64,000 nucleotides of DNA from Aporrectodea caliginosa (GCA_020284085.1 JACEVL010000416.1:475314-539313); one strand, 5' to 3'; counted from the stretch's first letter, positions 1-12,837 are shown. A program made the numbers and translations. The notes: a model not told the origin generated them from the letters alone.

Positions 1-460
1 TGAAGCATTCTAGGGTTTGGGTCTTCAGGCTGGGTTTCGATCTCTTGGTAGGACATCAGTCTTTAAACAGGGTGCGGGGTGAATGGATGAATGAATGACT
101 TGATGGGTGGTTTTGTGTAAGGATGGATGCATACATAAATGAATGACTTAATGGGTGAGTAGATTGGATGGATGGGATGGATGAATGGATGAGTGGATGC
201 ATGGCTGAATGGTCTGACGGATAGCTGTTTGCTGTTTCGTGGATGGTAGGTGGATGGATATATTGATGGATTGATGCATGGGTGGTTGGATACACAGACA
301 GAGAAACCAGTTGGTTGGTGCATGGGTAGATGAATGATGGATGGATGAATGAATGAATGATTGAAAGATTTAATGGGTGGACGTATGTAGGAACGTTTTT
401 TATTATGTTCGTTTTATTGAGAAACCCATCTGACAAAAACGCAGAAATGCTTGCATAAGT
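1..460. repeat. Degenerate GGAT/GAAT-rich simple repeat
   Basis: About 300 bases of decayed 4-mer repeat (ggatgaatg, gatggatgg and similar). It gives spurious His/Pro/Ser-rich open frames on the minus strand ([12 protein letters not shown]). No gene is supported. It is probably an older, mutated relative of the long ATGG array at 1532. Confidence 0.7.
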
Positions 461-517
461 GATAATGGATAATAAAAGCTCATTAGAAAATTAGAAAATA
501 AAAGCTAGCAAATATAT

Positions 518-1290
518 TTATTTAAGGAGCTGGGAATAAAATTTAGAATTGTCTTTGGGTGGGAGAGTACGGTTGTGTACTCTAGGTCTTAACTGGTGGA
601 ATGGGAGGGGTCGGAGTGGCAGTTCAGAGACTGTTGGAGAGGATTGTTCAAGGTAACCTAAGCGTTTGGCTCCTTTTAGGAGTTTTTCCAGGCGTTCTTT
701 ATCGGAAGTCAAGGTAAAGCCCAAAAAAGCATATAGAAGTTTAGCAATGGTAGTGGCTTTAGTTACATTGTGGATGGATGAGGAAGAAAGGCCATGGATT
801 TTGAGTTTTCTAATAGCATAAAAAGAGGAGGAACAAGTTGCTGTGAGGTGGTCTATATGGGCTGTGAGTTTGAGATTATCTTGAAGGATGACACCCAGTA
901 TTTTCGAAGTTACAACTCTGGTAATAATACTAGGTAATGGAGGAGGGTCGAATTGTTGTCGAGGGAGGAAAATGATCATTTCTTAAAATTTTGAGCTATT
1001 TAAGGTAAGGTAGGTCATTGTTAACAAATTGGTCTGAGATTAGGGATTCAAAAGGAGGCTGAGTAGGGTAGGGTATAGAAATCTCTGAACTATTTGTTCG
1101 ACTATTCTGGAGAGAACAGGGAGCATGGAAATTGGGCGGAAGTAAGCATTTTGAGAAGGGGAGTTGGTTTTAGCCTTTGGCCGGTTGATGGCTATTTTCC
1201 ATTGGGGAGGGATAAAATGGGATAGGAATAAGAGATTAATAAGGTTAGAGAGAGGTAATGAAAGAAGGGGGCGGAGAGTCTAAGGAACCA
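518..1290 (-). pseudogene. Non-LTR retrotransposon reverse transcriptase fragment
   Basis: The minus-strand frame 979-518 reads as the segment after the RT palm (KILGVILQDNLKLTAHIDHL), the thumb, and a C-terminal end containing LRPRVHNRTLPPKDNSKF, typical of Jockey/CR1-like LINEs. The adjoining 980-1290 segment, upstream in the element, carries a broken RT block resembling RPISMLPVLSRIVEQIV with stops and frame changes. The YxDD palm core between them is missing. It is therefore a dead, internally deleted LINE copy. The clade is inferred by eye, not by a search. Confidence 0.7.
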
Positions 1291-1425
1291 AGCAGGTACT
1301 ACCCAGGTAGGTTGTCACATCCAGTAGGATGCAAATGGACGAGGACATAGAAGAGTTGACATTCTTCAAGGAATGGATGGCTGAATTGACGAACGAATGA
1401 ATAATGCGATGAGTGAATGAATTGA

Positions 1426-1943
1426 TTGATGGATCGGTGGCGAGTGGTTGCATGGGTGGATGGATGGATGAATGAACGGCTTGAGGAATGGATGTGTGAA
1501 TGGATTGGTGGACGAATGCATGAATGGATGAATGGAATGGATGGATGGGTGGATAGATGGATGGATGGATGGATGGATGGATGGATGGATGGATGGATGG
1601 ATGGATGGATGGATGGATGGATGGATGGATGGATGGATGGATGGATGGATGGATGGATGGATGGATGGATGGATGGATGGATGGATGGATGGATGGATGG
1701 ATGGATGGATGGATGGATGGATGGATGGATGGATGGATGGATGGATGGATGGATGGATGGATGGACAGATGGATGGATGGATGGATGGATGGATGGATGG
1801 ATGGATGGATGGATGGATGGATGGATGGATGGATGGATGGGATGGATGGATGGATGGATGGATGGATGGATGGATGGATGGATGGGCGGATGGATGGATG
1901 GGCGGATGGATGGATGGACGGATGGATGGATGGTATGCGGTAA
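1426..1943. repeat. (ATGG)n microsatellite
   Basis: A long, nearly perfect ATGG/CCAT array, with its uninterrupted core at about 1557-1760 and interrupted flanks. It is open in several frames (MDGW repeats on plus, IHPS repeats on minus). These frames are repeat artefacts, not genes. Confidence 0.95.
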
Positions 1944-2690
1944 ATAATTATTGATCGCGAACAGTTGCTCTCTAGGTACATGTAATGTGCAATTAGAATC
2001 ACTGCTTTCAATATTATTATTGACCTTTAAGACCCTCCCAGACCAATTGCTCAACATCTATACACTGTTGCGCCATAAGACTATATTCAACCATTCATTA
2101 ATATTGAGTGTAGGCCCATACGTGATTTTTTCATTATAAGAATAGACCTTCCTCATGCAATAAAAGGCATAGCACTATCGCTAGTTTAGTTCAGCTGCCT
2201 AAAATAACACCCAGTCATTTAGTCTGTAGGCTATAATTCTTGTTTCTCTGTGCGTGTTCAAACATCGCATTGCAATATGAAAACAGCGTCTACATAATTA
2301 TGTAGAGATAGATCACTACTGAAAGCATTGGAGAGCATTATCATGCTGCTCACATTAAGAATTTATAGGCTACAGGAACCTTTACCTCTGCAAAACAACT
2401 GGCTTCTTCAGAAAAGTATACTGGACATCAAATTATTACACAAACATCGGCTGGATTTACCGGCGCTGTGGCTAACAAGTTACCTCACCAAAGTTCCCTT
2501 AAAGAAGCACTACAGTTCTAAAGTTCTACCAAATCCACGGTTCTCGTCGAGAATTATACATTCTTTAATTTCTTTTGCATCTAGTGCAGTTGATTGGCAA
2601 TGAATTATTAGCAAGTACCGGGTAGCATTTGTCCGTAAAACGTCATACTCTGAGTTGGGCAAATTTCACAACAGACTCTTTGCAATTTAT
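1944..2690. other. Unique sequence, 3' flank of copy A
   Basis: No gene recognised. From about 2585 the sequence matches the flank just beyond the stop codon of copy B (8690-8789): both contain 'attagcaagta' and 'tttgtccgtaaaacgtcat'. This marks the downstream boundary of the duplicated unit and probably its 3' UTR. Confidence 0.5.
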
Positions 2691-5600
2691 CTACAGAGTA
2701 TTGTATTGACAAAGAAAACACATTTTGTTTTCGCATCCCACGTCATTCCACCCGTCAGCTCTCGTGGGAGATCCATGCACAGTTTGCACACAGTGTTCAT
2801 TGCTGGCGTAACAGTTTGGTTCACCGGATGACCAATTACTATAAGTCATCGGAAATTCTTTGCCTGGTGCTGGTTTCCAAACAAAAGGAGAGTTGCAAAT
2901 GCTTGTGTTTTGACGTTGAGCGCTAAGCCAGACAACTGTTCCAGACCAAGAGTAAGCCACGTGTTTGCACTCATCAGCCGAGACATCTGCAATATCAAGC
3001 AGTTCATTACTGTTGCGCCATTTGCATGATTACTAGAATTCACTAAGATATAAGCCTAGGAAGCTTTGAGAACAAAACGGGTTCCTAGTTAAAACCATAG
3101 TTGCTAAAAACGGTAAACCAAAATAAAAAACGGAAACGTCGTTATTTTCAAAAAAGTAAAAAGAGAGAAAAAACCGGAAAAAACCGGAAAAGAAACTAAT
3201 TTGACTTTGTTACATCCTGTACGGCATTTTAAAATTAAAATACTTGTGTACACAATTTAATTGTAATCAGCAAATAACACAACTTTATTAGTAAACACCA
3301 AGTAACATTAATCTACAACATATTATTTTCATTTTCATAAGTTTGGTTCAATAAAAAATTAAGAAATAAAAAATATTGAAATCTGTTCAAATTTAAATTG
3401 TAAACATAGGTCCACATAAGTCCATGCCGACATAAAAATTAAAAAATAAACTTTGTAAGTATATAGTGTACTTAATTAAAAATTGTACTTGCAATTTTGA
3501 CCTATAATATTAATAAGAACTTAATATGGAGTAGGCTAATATTAGTCGGTTATCAGTCAATCTGGAGATTACTGTGTACAAAGACAACATTTCTCATTTT
3601 GGAGAACTTAGAAATTCAAATAACTTTTATAGATTTTATTTCTTGTACTGTGCTATTTATTTCTAAAACTGATGACATTAAGATAGTGACATAAATAATT
3701 AGGTGAATCCTTGAAAAGAAGGAGACAACGTGAGGGTTATCAAACAAAATGAAATTTCAGTTAATAAGAGACAGTAAATAAATAAATACAGTTACATTAA
3801 AAATAAAAAACGAAAAAAAAGTGACAAAAAATAAAAAACCGAAAACAACGACGTTTTTTGAAAAAAAAAATAAAAAACGCTTTTTACAACTATGGTTAAA
3901 ACTGTAACATTGCATAGAGCGGCAAATGAAGAAACAGAGCAAGAACCAAACAAAAGCTTCGCGGGGAAGGCTTGAAAAGGGAAATAAGCGAGCAAATTAC
4001 AATCTCACTATTATAGATACTTACAGTCAAACTGAGAGGTCAGATAAGATTCAATCGCGCTCTTTTCAGCTGTGTTGTTGATCATCACGAGGTACGAGCC
4101 ATTGTAGAGCTCTTGGCATCTTTGAAAAGCTGTAGCCCAATTAACAGCTTCAAATATAAGCACATAGCAGCGTCCAACTTCAGGTAGATACTGAAAACCT
4201 GCAGGACACACTAAAAAGCAAAAAATCCATATGAAAAATCTACTGATAGTTTAATTTTCATGTGACACTCATTTTGAAATACTAAAGCCGCACATGATGC
4301 ATCTTGACTCGATGCATTAGTAAATTTAATATTCTACACAGCTGAATTATACATTTTGAAATTAAACATTTCTTAAATAGTTAGTCTTAAGTCTATGCTT
4401 AACCCTTGAAACCCTTGAAGAGAGCCGATTCTACTTACTGACGGAAGTTTACTTATTATGCAACTATAATCATAATCTAAACTGGCCAATAGGGCCTACA
4501 TACAGTAGAGTGCACGCATATTGTTTGACCGATGGAAAGTAGCCTTGAATAAGAATAGAAGAAACCAATCGGCCGTCTTCTATTATAGTAGTGATTGCAT
4601 TGTTTATTGTAATATTGTATCATCATTGTGATCCGTCCATATTGTGATTACTATAATATTTTTATAGCAACTTCAGTAGCATGCTACTTCTAGGATGCTT
4701 TACACAGTCAAAATTAATGTCGTCTCATATGCTAAAATTATAACGCACTAAAATATTGTACGAATGAGACGAAGATGTAATCCGAAACTGACGAGCTTCA
4801 AAAATACAAAACTATGATGCAAGGTAAAACTAAAGATGAACTACGTCTTAGGTAAAAACAGAGAAAACAGATGAGCTCCATTAATGCGTCTGACCGGAGC
4901 CACAGTTGGCGATGCGTGTGAAACCAGTTGAGCTTCTTGATAAGGATCTGAACTTCTCGCATACAGGTAAAGCAAAGCTGTGAATTAATAAAATCGTCTG
5001 ACACGAGAATTCATTAGCTAGAAATAGAATTTCAGTTACAGCCCGGAATAGAACGTAAACGATAAACATGTTGTGTCCCATAGGCCTAATGTTCGTCGTA
5101 TTGGGTATAGCGAAGTCGATACTAAGCTCACCTGAATCGCGACAGCAGTTTAGATCTCTGATCTGCAAATTATTTAAAGAAATTTCTTAGCAAGTCAAAT
5201 ATCATCATAATGCAAATGGTAACTCAGGAAAGGACATTAAAGTAGCACTAGGTGCCAAAACATTGCAAAATCTCAACCTCACATTCAGTGCATTCTAGTA
5301 GTTAAACAATGCAATCATACAATCACACAACACAGACAATGAATGCTCTGCAAATATCTAAAGCATCTTTAAGACTCAGTAAAAAAACTGAGTCTTAAAG
5401 ATAAAAACAAGTGAAAAACAGTGTCCGTGATTCACAATTTCAAATCTTGATCTATGGAATACAAATATTATTCATTTATTCATTGAATATCGGAAATATG
5501 CAAGCCCTATTACTTGTGGAAAACGTCACTTCCCGACTGCCTGAGTAGCCTATGCTTACGTTACAAGTTTTCCAGGGAAAACTTCTAGCGTGAATTCTGT

Positions 5601-6163
5601 ATTAAATACTCCTACATTATTGTTTTTGTGTGAAACAAGCAATTAAAATAATTTTCCAAAATTTCTTATTATGGATTTTATGTTCATTAGCTAAAAAGCA
5701 TTTAGTCAAATTCAATTATTCAAAGTAGTCTGATAATTTTTTTGCGAATCAACGATACTGTAAACGTGTACTTGTAAAGTGACATGGAAACTTTAATCGC
5801 AATTAAGTTGTATGTTTCTACCTGAACATGATTGCATCCTGGCTTTACAGTACAGTTGGTTGGAGTGTAATGGAAAAGTTCACACCTTCCAAGATCTGTT
5901 CTGTAGTTGTAGTTGGTACAGTTGTCATCGCGAGTACACTGGAAAGCACACTGTGCTGCATATGGGGCGCAGGTAGTGGAATCACCGGATTGGAGAGGCA
6001 GCTGGTCAAAACCAATGACCACCGTTGGTTCCTCGATAGCACAGACAGCCGTTCCGTTGATTAAACGGGTGACCTGAAATACCTTTGCTGTAGCGACGTG
6101 CCTTTCTATAGTAAGCATTCCTACGAACAAAATAACCAGAGGCTGATAGACCGGAGAAAACAT
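2691..6163 (-). CDS. Copy A: secreted PAN - C-type lectin protein (Ig exon decayed)
   Basis: Coding exons in transcript order: 6163-5822 (signal peptide MFSPVYQPLVILFVGML plus PAN/apple domain), 5162-5132 (31-nt micro-exon, IRDLNCCRDS), 4210-4025 (first half of the C-type lectin domain), 2986-2691 (second half, to the TAG stop). Donors and acceptors are GT/AG, and the four exons join in frame to 855 nt (284 aa). PAN evidence is the Cys pattern with AAQCAFQC, DDNCTNYNY and GRCELFHY. The lectin half has the EPN motif (GEPNC) and WND motif (GWNDVGC) that in this family form the Ca2+/sugar site of mannose-type lectins. The Ig exon of its sisters survives only as a truncated relic (4434-4660). Because the flanking introns are phase 1, skipping it keeps the frame. 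An 801-bp MITE lies in the last intron. The product is probably a secreted recognition protein. Expression is unproven. Confidence 0.75.
3095..3895. mobile_element. 801-bp AT-rich MITE in copy A intron
   Basis: Short terminal inverted repeats (CCATAGTTG at the left end, CAACTATGG at the right) are flanked by the direct repeat TTAAAA (3089-3094 and 3896-3901). The interior is A/T-rich with no transposase. The same intron in copy B (near 9190) reads straight through the site, so B preserves the empty site. Confidence 0.8.
4434..4660 (-). pseudogene. Truncated Ig exon relic of copy A
   Basis: The minus strand still encodes recognisable pieces of the Ig exon found intact in copies C, D and E (EDGRLVSSILIQGYFPS, then VSK and the GTAAGT donor). 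The 5' half, with the first Cys and the Trp, is gone, and stops interrupt the 3' half. It cannot encode an Ig fold. Confidence 0.75.
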
Positions 6164-8690
6164 ATTGTTGTGCTTTGAGTTTTAGCTACTGCGTTCCTCG
6201 GCTGTTAATCTTATTGACGACACTCAGACTAGGCGCAGACATTAAAGCTACACTTCTGGACGACTGTTCTGTTCGTCGCATGGGCATGCACTGATCATTC
6301 ACACTTTGAGCGTTACCGAAACATACACGTATTATGTAGGCTACTCCTCGGCGAGTCCTCGCTGCAGGATACAATTATTCGATAGCTAAATGCATGGCAG
6401 CATGCTCTAGGCATTGAATAAATCGAGCAGCATAATAAATAAATAGCCGCACGAGCTCAACCTGACCGGAAATTAGTTGATGCGCATGTAATTGTTTTCA
6501 TATACACGCATTTCAAAACCAATGGAATAGACCTATGGGTGAGTGAGCTATGTGCACAGATCCAGGTGGATCGGCGCATCAAATTGCTAGTTCGCGTATC
6601 GATCTTTACTGTATACTATAGCACGGTCCATACAAATGGCGTCCAATCAAACGGACAACAGTTGCATGACTTCACCCCTTGTATTCAATTAAAAATGAAC
6701 ACTGCCAAGGCCATGTGTAAAACATGTGAATAAAGTCGCGTGCTTCTGAGTCTTAACCGTGTTGGTGGCAGGAGATTACTTTTGGCGTCAACAGAATCTC
6801 GACGTTTTAGGTTTAGGTCTTGTCAGTACCAGACGCGGGGTATTAATTTTGATTGGTTCACAATGTTTGAGTTTTTACCATTCTAGTCAAACTGTGGTTA
6901 TATCGTCGCTTTTGAATTATCCACCTAGTAACTGAACACTAGAATTTTTAGCCCATCCCTGCTCTTATTTCCACACAGGTTGAAACCCATCTTGCTAGAT
7001 GGTTGACTGGTGTCATCAGGTTCGATGCCTGGTTAAGAAGTGTCTTCGAATTAGTGCAGTATAAACGCCCATCCACACATTACATAACTGTTTACCGTTT
7101 TGGAGAGGATCCGAAACACGGGATTGTAATCGTTGGCATTGGCTCTTATGCCGGCGTATTTCATTGTTGCGAACTGGCTTATCTCGACCTACCAAATAGT
7201 TTCTAGGCCGTTACAGGGATATAAATGTCTATATGAATGCATGAATTAGCTTTAGCTATAGTTTAATAATTCGTAATTCAGTAAAAACTACTAGACCAAC
7301 GAATCCTGTCGTAAATTTGCTGAAATTACCGCATATTCAAAGAATTTAATCAACGTTAACAACACTATTGACATTTCAAATTTTTGCTAGCAAAATTAAT
7401 CAACGAGTCAGAAGTTAATAATATTTAATCAGTTCTGACATAATTCGTGTGTTCTAATATTAACATACATTTTTCTGTTCTCCTTGATACTGGAATAGAT
7501 AATTAGATATAGACGAGACATCTTAGAAATTCTGAGATTCGATCAGCAATTGAAATAAGATCATTTCAGATTCTTGTGGCAAAACATGGCGCATTGAACA
7601 CCACAGGTTGCGCGCGAATAAGGTGCTTGCTATTGACCAGCGATGGCTCGTCGAAAGTTCACATTGTTATCCCATTCAAACAGACGTCTTTTGAAGAATT
7701 CCAAATTAAGTTGTTGCATCAGTGAGAAGAAATAAACACTGTGAACAGAAACCACACTTGTCTCTGGTACATAGCCATTAATTTTAAGAATATGGCTTAA
7801 TGCAATTTGCATACAGATTTTGAATTACGTGTACTTAGAACATTATTCATGATTTTAAACGCCTGCATGTTTACGTTGGTTGCAAGAACTATTATGATAT
7901 ATAACTCATACGCAGCTTCATAGCACACGGATGTGAGGTCCATATTTACTATTTGATTGATATTCGCGAAAAACATCGATGACAGCCATGCTACCGGATT
8001 AGGTCTACTTTCTCACATACTATTTATTATTATTCACTAAATCCGTTGAATAGTTCTCTCGCCTTGTTACGCCATTATTCACTGCCTTTTTGTTCAGTTA
8101 GATTATTATCATGGTTGATTCAACTGCATTGCAATTCACGAACAGCTTAAAAATCAAGGTGGTCATTAAATGCGACCATTCGATAGGCGTCGCTAGTGCA
8201 GACTAACGGTCCGCCGTGTAAAAAAAGAAAGACTTAGTAGGTCCTATCATGGTTTATTTGACTGCATTGAATTTCCTGAATATATATATAGGCAAAACAG
8301 CATAGGGAATTATAGGCATCGATTCGATAAGTGTCGTTGGTGCACAACAATGGTGGACTGAGTACACAAACGCTCCAGAATAAGCACTGCGCTTCATAAA
8401 GGCCTTGTCATTAACAAGGCCTGTACGAGGAGTTTTACGCCTACATAGAAAACTGGTAGCACATGAGCGACCTTTGGAAAATGGAGACTGTGCTAGCCTA
8501 CCCCTATTCGCCTGGATCAATTGTGCATTTGTTTAAATGCAAATGTCGTCCGTTCCCAAAGCGCTACTCAAAAGCCAAGCGCAGGGCATCAGGTTATCAT
8601 TGAGCGCTACGCCGTGTCACAGAGTTTGTCCAAATAGTCAGAGGGGCAGTCCAGTATCCGCTGTTATCAGCTGTTACAACAGCATGCTAA
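6164..8690. other. 5' flank of copy A (duplicated unit)
   Basis: No gene seen. Segments match the 5' flanks of B and C. The 'accagacgcggggt' stretch at about 6830 matches 15717, and the block from 7580 (aaacatggcgcattgaacac) matches 23870. These show that the unit duplicated with several kb of upstream DNA, probably including the promoter. I could not pick out a convincing core promoter. Confidence 0.5.
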
Positions 8691-9471
8691 ATGGTTGATT
8701 GGCAATTAATTATTAGCAAGTAGCATTTGTCCGTAAAACGTCATCGTCTGCGTAGGGCAAATTTCAGAACAGACTCCATGTAATTTATCTACAGAGGATC
8801 GTACTGACAAAGAAAACACATTTCGTTTTCACATCCCACGTCATTCCACCCGTCAGCTTTCGTGGGAGATCCATGCACAGTGTGTACACAGTGTTCATTG
8901 CCACCGTAACAGTTTGGTTCACCGGATGACCAATTACTATAAGTCATCGGAAATTCTTTTCCTGGTTCTGGTTTCCAAACAAATGGAGATTTGCAGGTGC
9001 TTGTGTTTTGACGTTGAGCGCTAAGCCACACCGCTTTTCCTCCAGACCGAGAGTAAGCCATGTTCTTGCATAGATTAGTCGAGACATCTGCAATATCAAA
9101 CAGTTCAGTACTGTTGCACCATTTGCATGGTTTCTAGAATTCACTAAGATGTAAACTTAGGAAGCGTTGAGAACAAAACTGATTCCTAGGTATAACTGTA
9201 CATGACATTGCATAGAGCGGAAAATTAGGAAACAGAGCAAAAACCAAACAAAAGACATTAAGCTTTGCGGAGGAAGGCTTGAAATGCGAAATAAAATGCA
9301 GTTCAATGTGCAGTTCCTATGCCCAAAAGAAATAATCACAACTTTTGCACTTCATGTGGCGCCAAGAGGTGTTAAAGTCTACTCTAATTCTAAGAAGCAA
9401 CATCAGTTAACACTCCCTCCCATAACGGTTTTCCACTCCCGGAGATTAAAGGTGTATTGTATTGTATTGTA

Positions 9472-9687
9472 TTTGAACACTTGTTATAGCGCCCCAACCA
9501 GATTTCCCATTCAGAGGCGCTCCCGACTACTGCGCGAACGCTGAATCGGAGTTTCACGCCGAAGCGCATGAGCAATTGTGAGTGAAGGACTTGCCCAGGG
9601 TCCCTACGCGGCGACTTTGAGGTGGATTCGAACCCGCAACCCTCCAGCTGCAAGGCACCGAACATACCCCTAAACCACCGCGCCCCA
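9472..9687 (-). mobile_element. tRNA-derived SINE (family 1)
   Basis: The minus strand starts with a tRNA-like head (ggcgcggtggtttagggg, an A-box-like stretch, then the B box GGGTTCGAATCC). It continues with 'gggcaagtccttcactc' and ends in a tail, 'gggagcgcctctga...ggggcgctataacaag', shared with the LINE 3' ends of this window. It is followed by short (attgt)n-type repeats. Confidence 0.8.
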
Positions 9688-9726
9688 GTTTTATTGTGAT
9701 GTGTTGTATTGTGTGTTGTATTGTAC

Positions 9727-9866
9727 TCCACGTTTATAATGCGACCGAGCCACCCGCAGTAAAGATCCTAGAAATTAATCTCTGATAATCCGACCCGACC
9801 GGGAAGCGAACCCGGGGCGCCGGCGCGGCGAGCGGGCACCAACCCACTCGGCCACTCAGGATCCTT
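9727..9866 (-). mobile_element. tRNA Leu/Ser-like SINE (family 2)
   Basis: The minus strand reads 'ggatcctgagtggccgagtg', a Leu/Ser-type A box, then the B box GGGTTCGCTTCC and a 'cggtcgcattataaacgtgg' tail. The same family lies on the plus strand at 54880. It differs from a tRNA gene in the poor acceptor stem and long tail. Confidence 0.75.
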
Positions 9867-10138
9867 AAAGGTGTAACTGCATGCTGTCAATCGCTTTGTC
9901 AATAACTTACCGTCCAGGCAGTTATTTCTTGTAAATGCTTATTATGGTCTACTTATAGTAGATTGAGTCTAGAAGGTATTACTGAGTAGGCCTGCACGAA
10001 AAACATTATATAAAGTGCTCTCTCTAGAGATCCAGCATAAAGTCCCAGAATGAAGATTGTGTTTCTTTGCTGGAACAGATTGGAGTATTTAATGCAGAGC
10101 ATGTGCCATATTATTCAGTCATGTGCAATTGTGCATAT

Positions 10139-10591
10139 TGTAAGAGGTTCCCCCAGCTATAACAAAGCTCAAGACTCGTATCTAGTTTTCAAGGTATAAT
10201 TCTCGACAAAACAACAAATCAAACGATACATTACCCAACCGTAGAACGACGGTGGAAGAAGGGTTCGCTCTCAAGACGAAGAACGACCAACAAACAAGAA
10301 GTCTGCAACTCAGCAACGGGCTGACGAACATCACAAACTCAAGCAACCTTAAGTAGAGTCAAGAATGGCACAAGCCACGAACTAGCTTGACTACCATGCA
10401 CCCAGAGAGATCTCGGACAAGACAACTAGCACGAAGGCTGGATTATCAGAGAATCTCTAACCGTCCCTTTTCCTACCCCCTTATATAGACAAGTTCTCTC
10501 ACTAGAGGACTCCCCTTGGCTAAGGAAATTACACAAGTGTAACCAATGCCCATCCCAGTACCGGTTAGGACTCAGCCATGAGACCCTAACA
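10139..10591 (-). mobile_element. Solo LTR
   Basis: A 453-bp block bounded by TG...CA on both strands, with short inverted ends (TGTTAGGG on minus, TGTAAGAGG on plus). It is flanked by the direct repeat ATAT (10135-10138 and 10592-10595). On the minus strand a TATA-type promoter (TCTATATAAGGG) lies at about a third of its length. There are no internal retroviral genes, so it is most simply a solo LTR of a Gypsy-like element. The family is not identified. Confidence 0.7.
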
Positions 10592-12169
10592 ATATCCACT
10601 GTTGTTAATGCAAAGCGTCAGCAGTGCTTGTAGCTCGATTAACTCCTTAAATCATAATGCCAATTATTATTATATTAAGACATGGAGTTGTAGGTTAAGT
10701 TTTGAGCAAATTCTTGCAAAAAATATAAGTTCTGCAGATTTGGAAATCAAATTAATAGTGCGCAAAAAATCGGTTTTCATTCACCAGGATTGTGCCTAAC
10801 CAGTAGGCGTATACTAATGTAACTAAACAAAGAATGTGTAGCATTATTTGATCATAGGTGGGAGAAACAACGGTAATTCGATCGCTTTGAAGATTTATGG
10901 GCGGAATTCTGGCAACCTATTTACCCATCTTAAAGTTCTTATGCTTACATCACAAGCATTAGCTTTCATAGTACAAGATAATATCATGTGTCAAGGTTTA
11001 GGTTTCTTAAAGTAAAAATAATCCAACGGAAAAGCACGATATTGGCAAACCCTTTCGATTTGAAAGTGGGAACTACTTTCAGTTTTCCATTATCACTTAT
11101 ACGCAAGTACGTACATATAGTTACTCAAATAAAACAATATATCAAATGGAATATATTATCTTTAACCCAATGTAATTCGGCGACGAAGTTTAACCATTTT
11201 TGTTCACTGTATCAATATGATAGTTTCTTTAGATACTGGAATAGAAACACTTGTGATGCACAGACTTTACTTTAAAACAGTTCAGCCAACAGATCGTTTT
11301 CTTTCCGATGCATCTACCATTTCCACAACTCAGAACAAGAATAAGTACATTATATCAGATGTAAACTCCGAATAAGAGCACTAGTGATACACAAACCTGA
11401 TCATACGATAGCTCAGCCGGCAGATCAATTTCTTTCCAGATACTTATACCATTGATTTTACTCAGGACTAAAGACATCTTATTGGGGGTATGAGCACAGA
11501 ATAAGGACACAAATCAGACTATGCAATACAATCCTATATAACCAGAAGATTACATTTCTCACTATTATCGATACTCACAATGAAACTGAGAGGTCAGATA
11601 AGATGCAATCGCGTTCTTTTCAGCTGTGCTGTTGATCATCACGAGGTAAGAGCCATTGTAGATCTCTTGGCATCGACGAATAGCTGTTGTCCAATTAACC
11701 GCTTCAAATATAAGTACATAGCAGCGTCCAGCTTCAGGCAGACACTGGAATCCCCTAGGACAAACTAAAGAGCAAAAAATCCATATGAAAAATCTACTGA
11801 TGATTTAATTTTCATGCGACACTAATTTTGAAATACTTAAGCCGATACATTAAGATTTAATATTCTACACAGCTGAATACAATTTTAAATAAATTTTCTT
11901 TAGAAATTATTCTGTAATAGGATTCTTTTAAGTTGAGGCTTGCAATTTCAACCTATAGTTCTCGTCGATGCGATTCTTTTGACTGCAAAAAATTAAACAG
12001 TGTGTGATTAGATATTTAAATACTACTCAAAATAACTTGAACTGTAGTTAATTGAATGCAAGTGTATTTATTTGCATGCTGTAAATCTACATGTCTTTCA
12101 CTTACAGAAGGTAGGTAGGCCTTAGGTAGGCCTAAGACTGTACTTTGAAATGCACTGGACAGGACCGAT

Positions 12170-12410
12170 TCTACTAACTGACGGAAAGTTTACTTGTTGT
12201 TCAACTGTAATCGTTTACTGGCGATTACATGCCTCTCTGCATTCCATCCATTTAATAGAAGCCCTGCCATTGTTTGTGTAGCTCACACCGCACATTAGGA
12301 CACAGATCCTAATGCTGCACGTATTGACTATGCAGCAATAATCCTGCACGGGTCTGAATATTGCCAGCGGGTGAAGTATTGTCCGAACACACCGGAAAGA
12401 ATCCTAAGTT
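12170..12410 (-). pseudogene. Decayed Ig exon of copy B
   Basis: It starts well (after an AG acceptor: GFFPVCSDNTSPAGNIQ) and then meets a stop within LLLHSQYVQ. The centre is shortened and the end is out of frame. The donor GTAAGT of its sisters is GTTAG here. It is counted as part of pseudogene B. Confidence 0.75.
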
Positions 12411-12524
12411 TATGAGATCAGTAATCACAATAATGCAACTTTTAGATTTCACTTTTTCACTTATAATTATGTTATCGATATAAGAGTAGGGCCTAAATTT
12501 AATTTAGTTTCTCAAATTACGAGA

Positions 12525-12655
12525 AGAATGCGAAGAAGAATGCGAAGAAAAATGCAAAGAAAATGCGAAGAAGTAGAAGGAGGAGGAGAAGGAGAAGAAG
12601 AAGTACGCGAAGAATAATGCGAGGAAGAAGAAGAAGAAGCAAAAGAAGAAGAGTC
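12525..12655. repeat. Purine-rich GAAGAA / GCGAAGAA low-complexity tract
   Basis: An imperfect tandem tract of gaagaatgc/gaagaa units, about 130 bp, strongly purine-biased on the plus strand. It accounts for the Leu/Phe-rich minus-strand open frame here. Confidence 0.8.
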
Positions 12656-12837
12656 TCTTGAGCTAGCTTGAGACGCAGCCATAGGGTATGAAGTGTTAAC
12701 GACTTTATTTTCTTAGCCTCGGCATATGTTGGCGGGTGGCCAATCCTCTCCATCGCCGTCCCATCTTCCCACCGACAGTGAACGGCCATTGTACTCGTCA
12801 TAGCTTACTTGGCTAGGTTACCACTCTTTTCGCTCGG

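Noticed and set aside
1426..2057. Long ORFs on both strands over the ATGG array (MDGW and IHPS repeats)
   Set aside because: They are translations of a pure tetranucleotide repeat, open in several frames at once; no gene signals.
5828..6064. Plus-strand ORF opposite the PAN exon (similar ones opposite copies B and C)
   Set aside because: Shadow of the real minus-strand exon; repeats in every copy because the exon is conserved.
9727..9866. Functional tRNA gene (A and B boxes present)
   Set aside because: No good acceptor stem or anticodon arm, and the same unit recurs at 54880 with a SINE body.
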